A stretch of DNA of 64,000 nt from Salvelinus alpinus (lineage: Eukaryota; Chordata; Actinopteri; Salmoniformes; Salmonidae). Of this stretch, positions 1 through 11,386 are shown piece after piece (positions within the stretch are counted from its first letter, which is position 1; each line of letters opens with the position of its first letter). The stretch is taken from NCBI RefSeq assembly GCF_045679555.1, contig NC_092122.1, forward strand, positions 12,265,043-12,329,042, in the 5' to 3' direction. The notes below the pieces were generated by a model. It made no database searches, was not told the origin of the DNA, and worked only from the letters and a program-made list of their open reading frames with translations. The position numbers were made by a program, and so were the translations under genes.

Positions 1-744
1 AGCAGGGGGACCTTGCGTGCGCTGCAGGATTTTAATCCATGACGGCGTAGTGTGTTACTAATGGTTTTCTTTGAGACTGTGGTCCCAGCTCTCTTCAGGT
101 CATTGACCAGGTCCTGCCGTGTAGTTCTGGGCTGATCCCTCACCTTCCTCATGATCATTGATGCCCCACGAGGAGAGATCTTGCATGGAGCCCCAGACCG
201 AGGGTGATTGACCGTCATCTTGAACTTCTTCCATTTTCTAATAATTGCGCCAACAGTTGTTGCCTTCTCACCAAGATGCTTGCCTATTGTCCTGTAGCCC
301 ATCCCAGCCTTGTGCAGGTCTACAATTTTATCACTGATGTCCTTACACAGCTCTCTGGTCTTGGCCATTGTGGAGAGGTTGGAGTCTGTTTGATTGAGTG
401 TGTGGACAGGTAACGAGTTCTTTTATACAGGTAACGAGTTCAAACAGGTGCAGTTAATACAGGTAATGAGTGGAGAACAGGAGGGCTTCTTAAAGAAAAA
501 CTAACAGGTCTGTGAGAGCCAGAATTCTTTCTGGTTGGTAGGTGATCAAATACTTATGTCATGCAATAAAATGCAAATGAATTACTTAAAAATCATACAA
601 TGTGATTTTCTGGATTTTTGTTTTAGATTCCGTCTCTCACAGTTGAAGTGTACCTATGATAAAAATTACAGATCTCTACATGCTTTGTAAGTAGGAAAAC
701 CTGCAAAATCGGCAGTGTATCAAATACTTGTTCTCCCCACTGTA
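1..744 (-). mobile_element. Tc1-like DNA transposon, cut by window edge
   Basis: A Tc1/mariner element read on the minus strand. Its terminal inverted repeat ends at 744 with the sequence CCCCACTGTA, next to a TA target. The transposase starts with ATG at 368-366 ([18 protein letters not shown]...) and stays open to the window edge, giving about 122 residues. This is the N-terminal paired-like, helix-turn-helix DNA-binding part; the catalytic DDE part lies outside the window. The same family appears at 63370-63961 as an internally deleted copy with a near-identical N-terminus. The element sits inside a LINE endonuclease fragment (745-1040). Whether the full copy is intact cannot be told. Confidence 0.85.
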
Positions 745-1040
745 TATGGTGTCCAGGGCACAGCTGGGGGCTGAGAGGGGTCTATAACAAGCGGCAACAG
801 TGAGAGAATTATTTCTGGAAAGGTGGAATTTTAAAAGTAGAAGCTCGAACTGTTTGGGCACAGACCTGGATAGTATGACAGAACTCTGCAGGCTATCTCT
901 GCAGCAGATTGCAACTCCGCCCCCTTTGGCGGTTCTATCTTGACAGAAAATGTTGTAGCTGGGGATGGAAATTTCAGAATTTTTGGTGGCCTGCCTAAGC
1001 CAGGATTCAGACACGGATATCAACAGGGTCAGAGCATTGG
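745..1040 (-). mobile_element. LINE endonuclease fragment
   Basis: Minus-strand reading gives about 100 residues typical of a non-LTR retrotransposon apurinic-like endonuclease: SESWL near the start, then GYN-like and DRTAKGGGVAIC, then SVPKQFELLLLK, then VAACYRP. This is an internal fragment with no 3' tail. The wording of the motifs resembles the LINE family at 14645-15938, but the two pieces do not overlap, so the assignment is an inference. The Tc1 copy at 1-744 is inserted at its downstream edge. Confidence 0.75.
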
Positions 1041-1123
1041 TCTGTAAAATGAAATGAGGGAAGGTTTAAAGCCAGGTATCTGACTCACTCAATGATTTTC
1101 TGTCTGTTTCTACCATGATGAAG

Positions 1124-2596
1124 GTGCGGGTTATCCAGGGTAAGGAGCCCGCCCACCTCATGAGTCTTTTCAGGGGGCAGCCGATGGTAGTGCACCAGGG
1201 TGGTACCTCCAGAGAGGGTGGCCAGGCCCAGGCTGCAGACACACAGCTGTTCCAGGTGCGGTTCAACCCTGCTGGCTGCACACGTGCCATAGAGGTGAGT
1301 AACAGGAGATGGAAGGTGAGGTGGGGAGAGGTCAATAAAGGATGTTTCGTAGGTACACCTATTTGATTACTCTTGGGGTGTATTCACTAGGATCCAAACG
1401 GAAGCAAACAAGCCGAAACTACACTAATACACCCCAGTAGATAGTTGAGTAGCCAGCCATTGTGATGTATGGTTGGTGTCTTGGTGAAGATGACTACAGT
1501 CCGTTTGCCATGGCAGAACTGTAGTTAGTACCTCCAGTGTACAGTATTTTCACTGCCTCCTCTCTTCCTCTCTCCACTCAAGGTTGATGCTGCTGCCTCA
1601 AATCTGAACTCCAACGATATCTTTGTGCTGGTGACCCCGGCACCCTCCTTCATATGGGTGGGAAAGGGGACAATTGACAGTGAGAAACATGGAGCTCAAA
1701 AGCTAAGTGACCTTCTAGGGGCCTCAGAGCTGGCCGAGGGTGAAGAAGCAGGTACGTTCCCTGTCAGCAGTCGAATTCACTACGAAATGGTGTTTAGCCA
1801 ATAGCCACAGAATGTTACTGATTTTGAGGATACAAGACAAAGCTTTTCCAACCGCTCCATCTTCTTCCAAATCCACAATTGTATGTTTGTGTTTGTGTGT
1901 CAAGATGACTTTTGGGATGCTCTGGGAGGTAAAGCAGACTACCGTACCTCAGCCAGACTGAAAAACAAAATGGACGTTCATCCACCACACCTGTTTGCCT
2001 GCTCCAACAAAACTGGCCAGTTTGTTGTGAGTCTGCCCTGTTATAACTGTAGTATAGCATTTTCCAGCTTACTTTGCTCCATTCCTGTTTACATTTTTGA
2101 CATGATTTGAATATCCATTTGGACAAATTCAGTTTCCTCTGCGAATGAAATAGCCTTTGATCCACATTTTATACCTACAGTGTGGGAAACCATTTCCTTG
2201 TCCTCCTGAATGTGCACTGACCTGGCCCGTTGTCAAAATGCCACAATACTATTTCCACAGATTGAAGAGGTGCCTGGGGAGATGACACAAGAAGATCTGG
2301 TCCCAGATGATGTCATGCTCTTGGACACCTGGGAACAGGTGACTAGTATTGGGATTGTCAAGATGCAACCAGGGCCACGTTCAGTAGCTGAACATTGTAG
2401 AAATGCCATGAAAAGAACCAACGCAATTCCTTATTCCACATGTCAGAGGGGCTTGTTTGTTCTACATAGCACATTTAGATCTGAACGTTCCGAAACGTTG
2501 CATCCTGCTGAACGTGCCTATGTTTTCTTTGCTAATAATGCACCCCTGTTGATTCGCTAAACATTTCAGATCTTTGTTTGGATCGGAGGTGAAGCT
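1124..2596 (+). pseudogene. gsn: gelsolin-family gene fragment (actin severing/capping), broken
   Basis: Five consecutive exons match the G4-G6 half of gelsolin: 1124-1294 ([16 protein letters not shown]...), 1583-1751 (NLNSNDIFVLVTPAPSFIWV...), 1905-2026 ([18 protein letters not shown]...), 2261-2338 ([20 protein letters not shown]) and 2570-2596 (IFVWIGGEA). Acceptors end in AG, donors begin GT, and phases agree (0, 1, 0, 0). Gelsolin is a Ca2+-regulated actin-severing and capping protein. [19 protein letters not shown] and LNSND are family hallmarks and favour gelsolin over scinderin. The fifth exon stops matching after GEA at 2596, and four bases later a rearranged Tc1 begins. No later gelsolin exon is seen to the right, and no earlier one in the 80 bases to the left before the LINE fragment. 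Either this copy is dead or the missing exons lie beyond the window or were displaced. Confidence 0.85.
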
Positions 2597-2599
2597 CAT

Positions 2600-2703
2600 G
2601 CAACAACCCAGCAGCAGGACCGCTACCTCCGCCTTTGTGCAAGGAGGAGCACTACCAGAGCCCTGCAAAATGACCTCCAGCAGGCCACAAATGTGCATGT
2701 GTC
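2600..2703 (+). repeat. Left arm of perfect 104-bp inverted repeat
   Basis: Reverse complement of 3104-3207 with no mismatch found by eye; spacer 400 bp. The identity ends abruptly on both sides (T against A at 2704), which fits a single rearrangement event and not ordinary transposon terminal repeats. Confidence 0.9.
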
Positions 2704-3686
2704 TGCTCAAACGGTCAGAAACAGACTCAATGAGGGTGGTATGAGGGCCCGACATCCACAGGTGGGGGTTGTGCTTACAGCCCAACACCGTGCAGGACGT
2801 TTGGCATTTGCCAGAGAACACCAATATTGACAAATTCGCCACTGGCGCCCTGTGCTCTTCACAGATGAGAGCAGGTTCACACTGAGCACATGTGACAGAC
2901 GTGACAGAGTCTGGAGACGCCGTGGAGAACGTTCTGCTGCCTGCACCATCCTCCAGCATGACCGGTTTGGCGGTGGGTCAGTCATGGTGTGGGGTGGCAT
3001 TTCTTTGTGGGGCCGCACAGCCCTCCATGTGCTCGCCAGAGGTAGCCTGACTGCCATTAGGTACCGAGATGAGATCCTCAGAGCCCTTGTGAGACCATAT
3101 GCTGACACATGCACATTTGTGGCCTGCTGGAGGTCATTTTGCAGGGCTCTGGTAGTGCTCCTCCTTGCACAAAGGCGGAGGTAGCGGTCCTGCTGCTGGG
3201 TTGTTGCCCTCCTACGGCCTCCTCCACGTCTCCTGATGTACTGGCCTGTCTCCTGGTAGCGCCTCCATGCTCTGGACACTACGCTGACAGACACAGCAAA
3301 CCTTCTTGCCACAGCTCGCATTGATGTGCCATCCTGGATGAGCTGCACTACCTGAGCCACTTGTGTGGGTTGTAGACTCCGTCTCATGCTACCACTAGAG
3401 TGAGAGCACCGCCAGCATTCAAAAGTGACCAAAACATCAGCCAGGAAGCATTGGAACTGAGAAGTGGTCTGTGGTCACCACCTGCAGAATCAGTCCTTTA
3501 TTGGGGGTGTCTTGCTAATTGCCTATAATTTCCACCTTTTGTCTATTCCATTTGCACAACAGCACGTGAAATTTATTGTCAATCAGTGTTGCTTCCTAAG
3601 TGGACAGTTTGATTTCACAGAAGTGTGATTGACTAGGAGTTACATTGTGTTGTTTAAGTGTTCCCTTTATTTTTTTGAGCAGTGTA
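2600..3686. mobile_element. Rearranged (fold-back) Tc1-like transposon
   Basis: The right end at 3686 is a Tc1-type terminus (GAGCAGTGTA, TA target). From about 3433 down to 3104 on the minus strand lies the transposase N-terminus ([20 protein letters not shown], then a helix-turn-helix). From 2600 to 3103 on the plus strand lies a later transposase segment ([46 protein letters not shown]). The two halves overlap in a perfect 104-bp inverted repeat, 2600-2703 against 3104-3207. The catalytic core stops just before the expected third acidic residue. There is no left terminal repeat, and the left edge lies in a gelsolin exon. The copy cannot make transposase. Confidence 0.85.
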
Positions 3687-4175
3687 CATTCACACAACTA
3701 AATAAAATGTATGATGCTCAACACCAGTTGTCAGCTCTGTTAATTGTAGTCAATAGCTATGAGGCTTTGGTTTAGTGATTTTCATAAACATGCTCGCAAT
3801 GGATGAAGACTGGCCAATCAAGACAGAGCAACTAGAAGCCAGGAGACATTTATTCTCAAAAATAGAAAAAGGACAATAAAAATGTCACCTCAGTCAGATT
3901 TTGCAAACACAAAACAATTACACAACTGGTCACGAGTACTAACTTTCCCCCCCCCACAAAATGCATTAATTCAAAGTGAATTAATGGTGATGACATTGTA
4001 ATATCTTACAGAAAACCAAACTAACATTTAATTACAAATAAGTTGATCGTCATTAACCTCAATGAATGAGCTGAATCCTTAATTTAGGGACAGAGGGGCA
4101 TATAGTTACCCCCACAGGGACCGTAAGCAAGGTCCATGTGCTTTGTTTTCATCAACTGTTCTGAACCTCGCTGTA
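3687..4175. other. Interval holding the ttf1 3' UTR
   Basis: No coding signal. On the minus strand this follows the ttf1 stop codon (4178-4176). A minus-strand AATAAA lies at 3849-3854, so transcription of ttf1 probably ends near 3830. A run of cytosines sits at about 3949-3957. Sequence between 3687 and about 3820 looks single-copy. Confidence 0.5.
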
Positions 4176-7100
4176 TTAGGTGCTGTCCTCATTATCAAAG
4201 ATCTCAGAGAGGAGGAAGAGCTCTTGAGGATCGTTTCTTGACACCATCTCTCCTGATTTTATCAGAACTTGGAGTTGCTCTTCAAAATTGGGGAGAACTC
4301 TACTGTTGAGGAAGTCGATGATCTCTGAAAAGAAAATACATAGAAATTAACGGCACTCTAGTCCCTATATAGTGTGCTATTTTTGACCAGGGCCCATGGT
4401 CAAAAGGAGTGCACTTTAAAGGGAATAGGTGTGATTTGGGACTATATCAAAGATCTCTTCCCCAAAGTATCATTATATTTAAATAGTACGGTCAAGGGGG
4501 ACATAGCAACATTTCCTCTCCCTTTATTTCTGGGGCGGCAGGTAGCCTAGTGGTTAGAGTGTTGGACCAGTAACCGAAAGGTTGCAAGATCGAATCACCG
4601 AACTGACAGGGTAAAAATCTGTCGTTCTGCCCCTGAACAAGGCAGTTAACCCACTGTTCCTAGGCCGTCATTGAAAATAAGAATTTGTTCTTACCTGACT
4701 TGCCAAGTAAAATACAGTTTAAAAAAAATAAACAACGTCATCATAGTGATTCACGCTTAACTATTCTAACGAAATGCTAAAAACGTAGCGATAGAGAATA
4801 TTGGGTGGTCCAGTGGTCTAAGCCGCTGCCTCGGGCTCCCAGGTACTGTGTACTACTGCTGTGAGCCTGGGTTTGAATCTGACCCAGTCCTCTCGCGCTC
4901 CTCTACCATCTACTTCGCTGTTTCTGTCCTCTCCACTGTCCTACTCTGTAAAATAAGAGGATAGTGTTTATGACAGTAGCTTACACCTACCACAGAAGGA
5001 CATGCTCTGCCACAACGGAACGTTGGCTACCTTTAGCCTGTAGTAGTGTGTCTGAATGTAGTGCGGCGTGACATTCCTTAAAATAAATACATATAAATGT
5101 TAGCACATAGCACTGCATTACAACACACGTACATCACACTGACATGTACTGTTGCATTCCACACTCCTAGAAGATGGAAAACACGTGTAAAGGCTTTGTC
5201 ATGCATTGATCTCAGTGTTGTATTCAAAGACTTAGACAATCCTAAAAGTGAATACTAACCCAATACAAACCTCCCTCAGTGAAAATGTCACATAATAAAC
5301 ACAACAATGTCATCTATGACACATTGTCTAAAACCACAATCTGTGTTTAATAACAACCTCTTACCCAATTGTGTAAGCAATTTCTTCCCAGTCGATATCT
5401 GCAGCATCTTCTATCTGCTTTGCATTCAACCTTAAAGGTCAAAAATGACATGGATAAAAATTCACCATGCAACAATTTCACATGCAAATATCAGGACCAA
5501 AAGTCTACCTTTTGTCCTGTGTATCAGAACAGTTCAGAAAGGTCCAAATCAACGACACTAGACTGGGCTAATAAATCTAAAAACAAAGTAGCAAAAAAAC
5601 AGATTCACCATCGCATAGATTGAATGGAAATCAACACACTTACGCTTTGATCAAATCCACTTTGCCTTGTAAGGATGTTGTGCCGCCACTGAATACTGGT
5701 TGTCCATATGCCATTTTGTGCTTCAAAACAGCCAACCTGGAAAAATAAAATCAAAGACACAGTCTAAAAAGTCAGACAAAAGTTCTGAATCTGAACGTTT
5801 GTTGTAAACAATTCAATGAGAATGAGGAGTAATGTTACAAAATAAACCAAACTCCCTGCCCACCATTTTATTCGACACTGGGACCAGTGGCGTGTTTCAA
5901 CCGCCTGGCACACATCTGTCCAGGGGATGTTGTTGTACAGTTTGTCTTTCCTGACGGTGGCTGGTCCACTGCCAGGCTCTGCCTGTCCCACCAGGTGCTT
6001 CCGCACAGCTTCCATTAGTCTTTTCAGTTCTTCCTCGGTCCACGCGCCTCTGTTTGCAGCTGAGAAATACACACCAAACAAAGCGGTAGTATTGCCCCAG
6101 GTCATACAAAGCTAACAACCATTTTCCCAAAAAGATAAGTGGAGCAGGATGTCCGGCAAGGATGTCAGAGTCAATATATTAAAGCTGTAATCAGTACTTG
6201 GTGACACTCCCACATTTGTTTGGGATATTACAACAACAACAAAGTTACTTCAAACACACCACAGTTATTTTCCTTCGGCCATCATTGCATGCGTGATAGA
6301 ACTGCAGAATATGTACTGTGATAAAAAAAAATGTACCACGATGCTGGATATTCCTCTCTTCTGTTTCATCAACAAGACAAAAACAATAACTAAGGCGCTG
6401 GGGAGCGAACAGTGGCGATGAGTTATGCGGATTCCAGTTCCCAACGACTTACACATTTGAGCGAAACGTTTCTCTAGGGACGATCCGCTTCGGCCAGTCA
6501 ACTCCGAGATCGCCGCCCACTTGTTGCCGTGCAACGTCTGCAGTTTTTTCAAAGAGTGAAGTTCTTCTTTGGTGAACCTTCGGTAAGGAAATCAAGGAAA
6601 TAAGCATTCAAAGTGCCTCAATGTGTCTGTAAATGTTAGCAAACCATAAAGTGGTTCATACCAGAACAAGAGCACAGTTGTGAACACTAAAGAAAATGTC
6701 AATTCAGTATTACTATACTTCCGTACACTGTATATAGAGGCAACATAATGTATAGCCATCATAGCCGTTTATGACCGTGAGGGTCATTTCCTTATAGTAA
6801 CGAGCCCCGTCTCACCTGCCCTTGTAGTTGCTGCCATCAAATATTTTCCTCCCACGTATATAGACTTGATGCCAAGGCCTGGGTATTCCTTCACCTGGAA
6901 CAACAAGAGGTGAGATCAGTTTTCTGGGAAATTCCTAAGCACATTTTTTTGACCACTGTAGACAATGCTGAAGAACAGGGATGTAATGTGGATAAAACTT
7001 GTCAGAAAGTGCTCTAATCGAATGAACCTTGCTACAATACGACACACCTATTATTTCATGGAATCTGTGCTGCCTCTTCAATTGCTTGATATTTGCTTCT

Positions 7101-9195
7101 TCCTCTTTGAAGCGCTGTGGATGGAAGAGCTTAGAGCCACTCTGAATCCCAGTGAGAGCCAGGAAGTCGTAGACGTTACTCTTGATTCGTTCGTTCTCCT
7201 GCGTACTGAATCTTCCACTTCGCAGGGAAAGGCCTGGGAACAACAGACGATTCAACTGGTTAGGTCTAAAATGATAAAACATATGATAATACATTCAGTC
7301 TCATCTCTAAACACAGTAACATCTTACATATCATTGCTACAATGTTACATACCGGCGTGATTAACGCTCAAAAATATTGAACCATGAGTGACTGAAGAAT
7401 AAGCTTACCTTGTCTTCGGAATTCCCTGAATCGATCAAGATCATACTTGATCATCTTATGGATCTCGGCAACCGACTTTGACTCAACATTGGGAATGAAA
7501 TCTTTGAGATCATTCAGAGCCTGCCAGTCGTCCACACTGTAGCATAGTGAGGGGAGAAAATTCTAAATTATATTCTGGTACACCGCATTCACAAAATGTC
7601 TGGTTTTCACCAGCAAATGCCTCTGGGCGACTCCACAGTAACAGAGTGATGCGGGGACTCAGATTTCACTTTAAAAATGTCAAACAAAAACCAATGATTG
7701 CAAAGTTAAAGTTCGACAGAAAATTTTACAAAAACACATTTAGTTGAAAATGAGGGTTGGTAACAGAATGAGGGTTTGTGCAGCTGGTGCACTCATTCTG
7801 TAACCAATCTTTGCATCTGCACTGTTCAACAAGTAGCTTAAATGAGTGTTCGTAAAATGTTCAGTGGAAATGGTTAAAAGTCATCATTGTGCCTAGAGTT
7901 CTATGGTTCGTTTAACTTTGCAAACATTGGTTTTTGTTGGGCATACATTAAAATGAAAAATCTGAGTCTCAGCATCACTCTTATTGTGGAATTGCCTTAC
8001 TGTCAATGGTTGTGTTCACTTAGGAAATCACTCTTTCAAAATACACTAGATTCACACTTCAATACAAGTGAACCAGGTTTCCTTCTACTCACCTTTGAGT
8101 TTCTTCCTTTAGGCTGGGTTTGTTGTGTTGGGTCCCTGTCTCAACCATGGTTGAATGGGCGCCCTCTGTCTCACCGTTTGTTCCAGCATCATGAGTCCTG
8201 TTGACATTTGGAACAGCTAAATCCAAAACACCTTCTGCAGAGTGGACACTGTCCATTCCCTTGTCTGACTCTCTGCTGCGTTTTTTCTTTCTCCCGCTGC
8301 CCTCCACAGCTGTAGACCCTCCATCTGTTTTCGACCTCTTTGACTTCAATTTTCTTTCAGTTTGTTCTTTTATACCTGGAAGGTCTGCTTTATCTGGACA
8401 ATCATTCAGTTCACTCTCTCTGTGTTTTTTCTTCTTTTGTTTCCTCTTCTCTTTTACATTCTCCTCTGCCTCAGTTACCATACTTTCACCTCTCTTGACT
8501 GTTTCAGTGTGCAGTTCTATGATTTCTGGATCCTCTGCTGTTGTTGAAACTGTCCGACGGCTTTCCGCTCCCTCTTCAAGTTCTGTTTGTCTGTTCTTGT
8601 GCTTCTTCTTACTCTTTCTGGCCTCATCTGGTGCAGTTACAGCTGAAACATCTACTGCAGACTTTGAGAGGACACAGTCTATCCCCCGTTCTGGCTCAAT
8701 GTCATTATGTTTTCTCTTTTTCTTCCGGCTATTCATATTCTTCTCATCAGCAGTCACTCCCTCCGCTCCCACCTGTTGTGTTTGAAGATTCTTTGACTTT
8801 TTCTTTGTTTTCCCACTAGTTTGTTCCTCAGGATCTGGTACCTCCATTTCATCTTTAATAACATGTTGCTGCTTCTTTTGCTTTCCTTTTTTGAGTTTCT
8901 TCCTCCCTTTCTCCACCACTTCCAGCTCGGTCACTGTTTGCTCTTTATGTTTAGGTTCTGTCAACTCGTGACCATCCTTTAGATTATGCTCAATTGCCGG
9001 TTCTTCTGGTCCCTGTTCAGAGAGTGCTTTAGTCTTCTTCTTCTTCTTTTTTTTGCATCCCTCGACTGTATCAGGTGCCACTGATGAGATTAATTGAGGA
9101 GTTTCTTCAAATAGAAGAGGGGATACTCGAGACATCTCAAGCAATATGGAATTCTCACTTGCCTCTTGTTTGGTGGATGTTGAAGTCCCCAGCAT
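4176..9195 (-). CDS. ttf1: Transcription termination factor 1 (RNA polymerase I), TTF1-like
   Basis: Ten coding exons on the minus strand: 9195-8093, 7536-7409, 7233-7048, 6894-6816, 6577-6453, 6059-5864, 5736-5644, 5430-5365, 5076-4991 and 4324-4176. All introns are GT-AG and all phases match. They total 2211 nt, giving 736 residues plus TAA. Residues 1-367 form a charged, Lys-rich, low-complexity N-terminal region with many KKKK blocks, likely nucleolar. Residues about 411-500 hold the family's conserved central block ([36 protein letters not shown]). Residues about 500-606 carry Myb/SANT repeats ([12 protein letters not shown]...[24 protein letters not shown]...[18 protein letters not shown]), and about 650-690 a further Myb-like tail (DIDWEEIAY...[10 protein letters not shown]). 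Family members bind rDNA terminators, stop Pol I and block replication forks. The start is the first ATG after a good acceptor at about 9230. No lesions seen. It could also be called a TTF1 paralog. Confidence 0.92.
4532..4731 (+). mobile_element. HpaI-type SINE (tRNA-Lys-derived)
   Basis: Begins GGCGGCAGGTAGCCTAGTGG, with an A box (TAGCCTAGTGG) and B box-like (GGTTGCAAGATCGAATC) of the RNA polymerase III promoter. It then has the family body (CTGCCCCTGAACAAGGCAG; CCTAGGCCGTCATTGAAAA) and an A-rich tail. This family is characteristic of salmonid genomes. It lies in the last intron of ttf1. Confidence 0.9.
4802..4890 (+). mobile_element. Short tRNA-derived SINE head fragment
   Basis: GGTCCAGTGGTCTAAGCCGC resembles a tRNA-Leu-type A box, and GGTTTGAATCTGAC looks like a degraded B box. 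No recognisable SINE tail follows, so this is a fragment or an old relative of the SlmI group. It lies in the last ttf1 intron. Confidence 0.5.
7751..7817. repeat. Small imperfect hairpin in ttf1 intron 1
   Basis: GGTTGGTAACAGAATGAG and, about 25 bases later, CTCATTCTGTAACCAATC form an 18-bp stem with two mismatches. No further element ends were seen. Confidence 0.5.
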
Positions 9196-9690
9196 AGTGG
9201 CTGCAACTTAACCTATTTTCTCTATCTGTAAGAGAAAGACAAGATTAATGTTTTCCATTGTTTCCTAAATGTGACAGCATGGATAGGCATGAACGTTAGC
9301 AGCTATGTAACGTTAACTAGTTACCATAATTCGATTAGCAAAATACGTGCATATGAAAACACAAGTTGACTTTTTCGTACATACGGGCACAAGTGTGATC
9401 AATGTTGGGATAACTAGCTAGCTACTATAGCTAACTAGCTAGCTAGCTACTATAGCTAACTAGCTAGCTAGCTACTATAGCTAACTAGCTAGCTAGCTAC
9501 TATAGCTAGCTGGCTAGCGGCTACATAACATATGATAGTTCACCAAATAGTCTAGCTAGCCTGCTACGTAAATCAAATTTGATAAAACTCGTAAAGAAAA
9601 ACAAGTGCACCTGGTTGAACACGTGCGGAAAGTGGAACCTTTGCGACAAAGCTACATAGCCGGAAATGTACATCTCTTCTTCGGCATTAG
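9196..9690 (-). promoter_or_regulatory. Likely ttf1 5' UTR exons and promoter region
   Basis: Upstream of the ttf1 ATG the minus strand shows a good acceptor (TTTCTCTTACAG, about 9230-9241), so the 5' UTR is probably split. A plausible first exon lies at about 9612-9680, ending CAACCAG before GTGCAC. It contains CACGTG (an E box) and a CCGG-containing ETS-like site near 9660. There is no TATA box, as is common for housekeeping genes. The exact start site cannot be set from sequence. Confidence 0.4.
9412..9515. repeat. 25-bp tandem repeat rich in GCTAGC
   Basis: CTACTATAG recurs at 9422, 9447, 9472 and 9497, exactly 25 bases apart, with GCTAGC runs between. About four copies. It sits in the 5' noncoding part of ttf1, between the proposed UTR exons. 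Confidence 0.9.
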
Positions 9691-9842
9691 CAAGTTAATA
9701 ATTTGTGTGTATGACTGTGACAAAAGCTAGCTACTGCCACTCTGTGGTGGTGGATGTACTATTGAAATATAACATATTGAGTTATCCCATCTGCATTCCC
9801 AACGATTAGGATTTGTAGGTCTAAATTAGTATTCCCGCTATG

Positions 9843-10336
9843 CAGTGGTGGAAAAAGTGCCCAATTGTCACACTTGAGTAAAAGTATAGATACCTTATTA
9901 ATATTAAGTCACTCAAGTAAAAGTGAAAATAAAAGTCTAAAAGTATTTGGTTTTAAATATACTTAAGTATCAAAAGTAAAAGTACAATTATAAATCATTT
10001 AAAATTCCTTATGCAAAGCAGATGGCACAATTTCCATTTTATATTTATTTACGGTTAGCCAGGGCCACACTCCAACATTCAGACATTTACAAAAGATATA
10101 TGTGTGTTTAGCGTGTCATTCAGACCAGAGGTAGTAGGGATGAGCACGTGTTCTCTTGTTAAACTTGAGCATTTGACCTGCTAAGCATTAAAAATGTACA
10201 GAGTACTTTTGGTTGTCAGGAAAAGTGTATGGAGTAAAATATTTTCTTTAGGAAGGTAGTGAAGTAAAAGTTGTCAAAAATATAAATATTAAAGTAAAGT
10301 ACAGATACCCCCCCAAAAAACGACTTAAGTAGTACA
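9843..10336 (+). mobile_element. Non-autonomous hAT-like element, 3' end lost
   Basis: Starts CAGTGGTGGAAAAAGT and is full of AAGTA/AGTAAAAGT motifs, as in a very common fish hAT-type MITE. The right side has the matching inverted pattern (AAGTAAAGTACAGATACC, then ACTTAAGTAGTAC) but lacks a clean terminal CACTG. No ORF. Confidence 0.65.
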
Positions 10337-11386
10337 GCGATGAGTGTTGTGTGTTATAGAGGGTTATAAATAGATTTTGGTATGCTATTTCTATAGGCCT
10401 AACTCAGGTCTAACTCATTATAATAGCCTATATTTTTGTTCTAAAGTAAATGTAGATATGCTTTATAGTATTAGTCTACACAGCCTGAGATTGGTTTTGA
10501 TTGATTTGATAATAATAATCCATGCCACGGCGCACAGTGCTCGGTCTGATGTCAGGTCTGAATACTAGAGAACATGTAGCCTACCATCTGGAGAGTTAAT
10601 TAAAGATTCGTAAGTGAAGAGAGAAGTTGTCCTGATATTTCTTATTCCTATCCACCTTGACTTACACAGTCAATACATTGGCAGCCTTTCAACATTAGGA
10701 TACAATATTTTCTCTAGCCTAGATAGGCTATCAATCTACCTCTCTCACACACGACATGGGCAGTTTAAATCGGTCAACAATTGTATTTATTAAAGATGAT
10801 CACAAAGAATGTGTCGGTAACTCTGCATTATAGTACAGCATATTTATTTTGGACTGAAGCCAGAAAACTAGTGTATGAGTGAGTCACTCAGCTTTATGCT
10901 GACAAATATCACACTTGACTCAAGTCATTAATAGCTCAGGTCTTGAAAATATGAGCCAAGAGCAGCACCGACCTTTTTCCCTTCAGTATCCAATGTATTT
11001 AAATGACCATGTGAGCACCGCCCGACGCCGATGGATGTCAAATTTTTTGGGTCATTTCGCTCACAGGGGAGACTCATATAGACGATTTCCCTGTCGGTTT
11101 TTCCTCCCTGTACTTTCTTTCATTCAGTTTATTCTTCATACAGGCAAAGAACGACTTCATGTTTCAGAAACTCATGTTACAGGGCCTACTATCACTCCTT
11201 TCCGCTGCATCCTCCTCCTATCCCACAACAAGTGAGAAGGGTGCAATTGCAGCCCGCATTTCAGGTGATTCCTGCATGTGGGCATTTCTGCATCTGCAGG
11301 AAACCCTCTTTATACTTCTATTGGTCAGTTTTTAAGTTAGGACTGGCGGGAGGTGAGGGTGCTCCAGTACAGAAGGTGCTGTTAAC
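10337..11386. other. Gene-free interval
   Basis: AT-rich sequence. No exon with convincing splice sites and no repeat that I recognise. A 106-residue open frame at 10915-11235 has no family resemblance or coding context. Confidence 0.5.

Noticed and set aside
4532-4600. tRNA gene
   Set aside because: The A and B boxes belong to a SINE head; no cloverleaf with intact stems, and the body is the HpaI family.
8201-8785. 194-residue Ser/Phe-rich open frame on the plus strand
   Set aside because: It is the antisense of the Lys/Glu-rich first exon of ttf1; composition alone keeps it open.
9412-9515. CRISPR-like array
   Set aside because: The 25-bp units are directly adjacent with no spacers, and the genome is a vertebrate.
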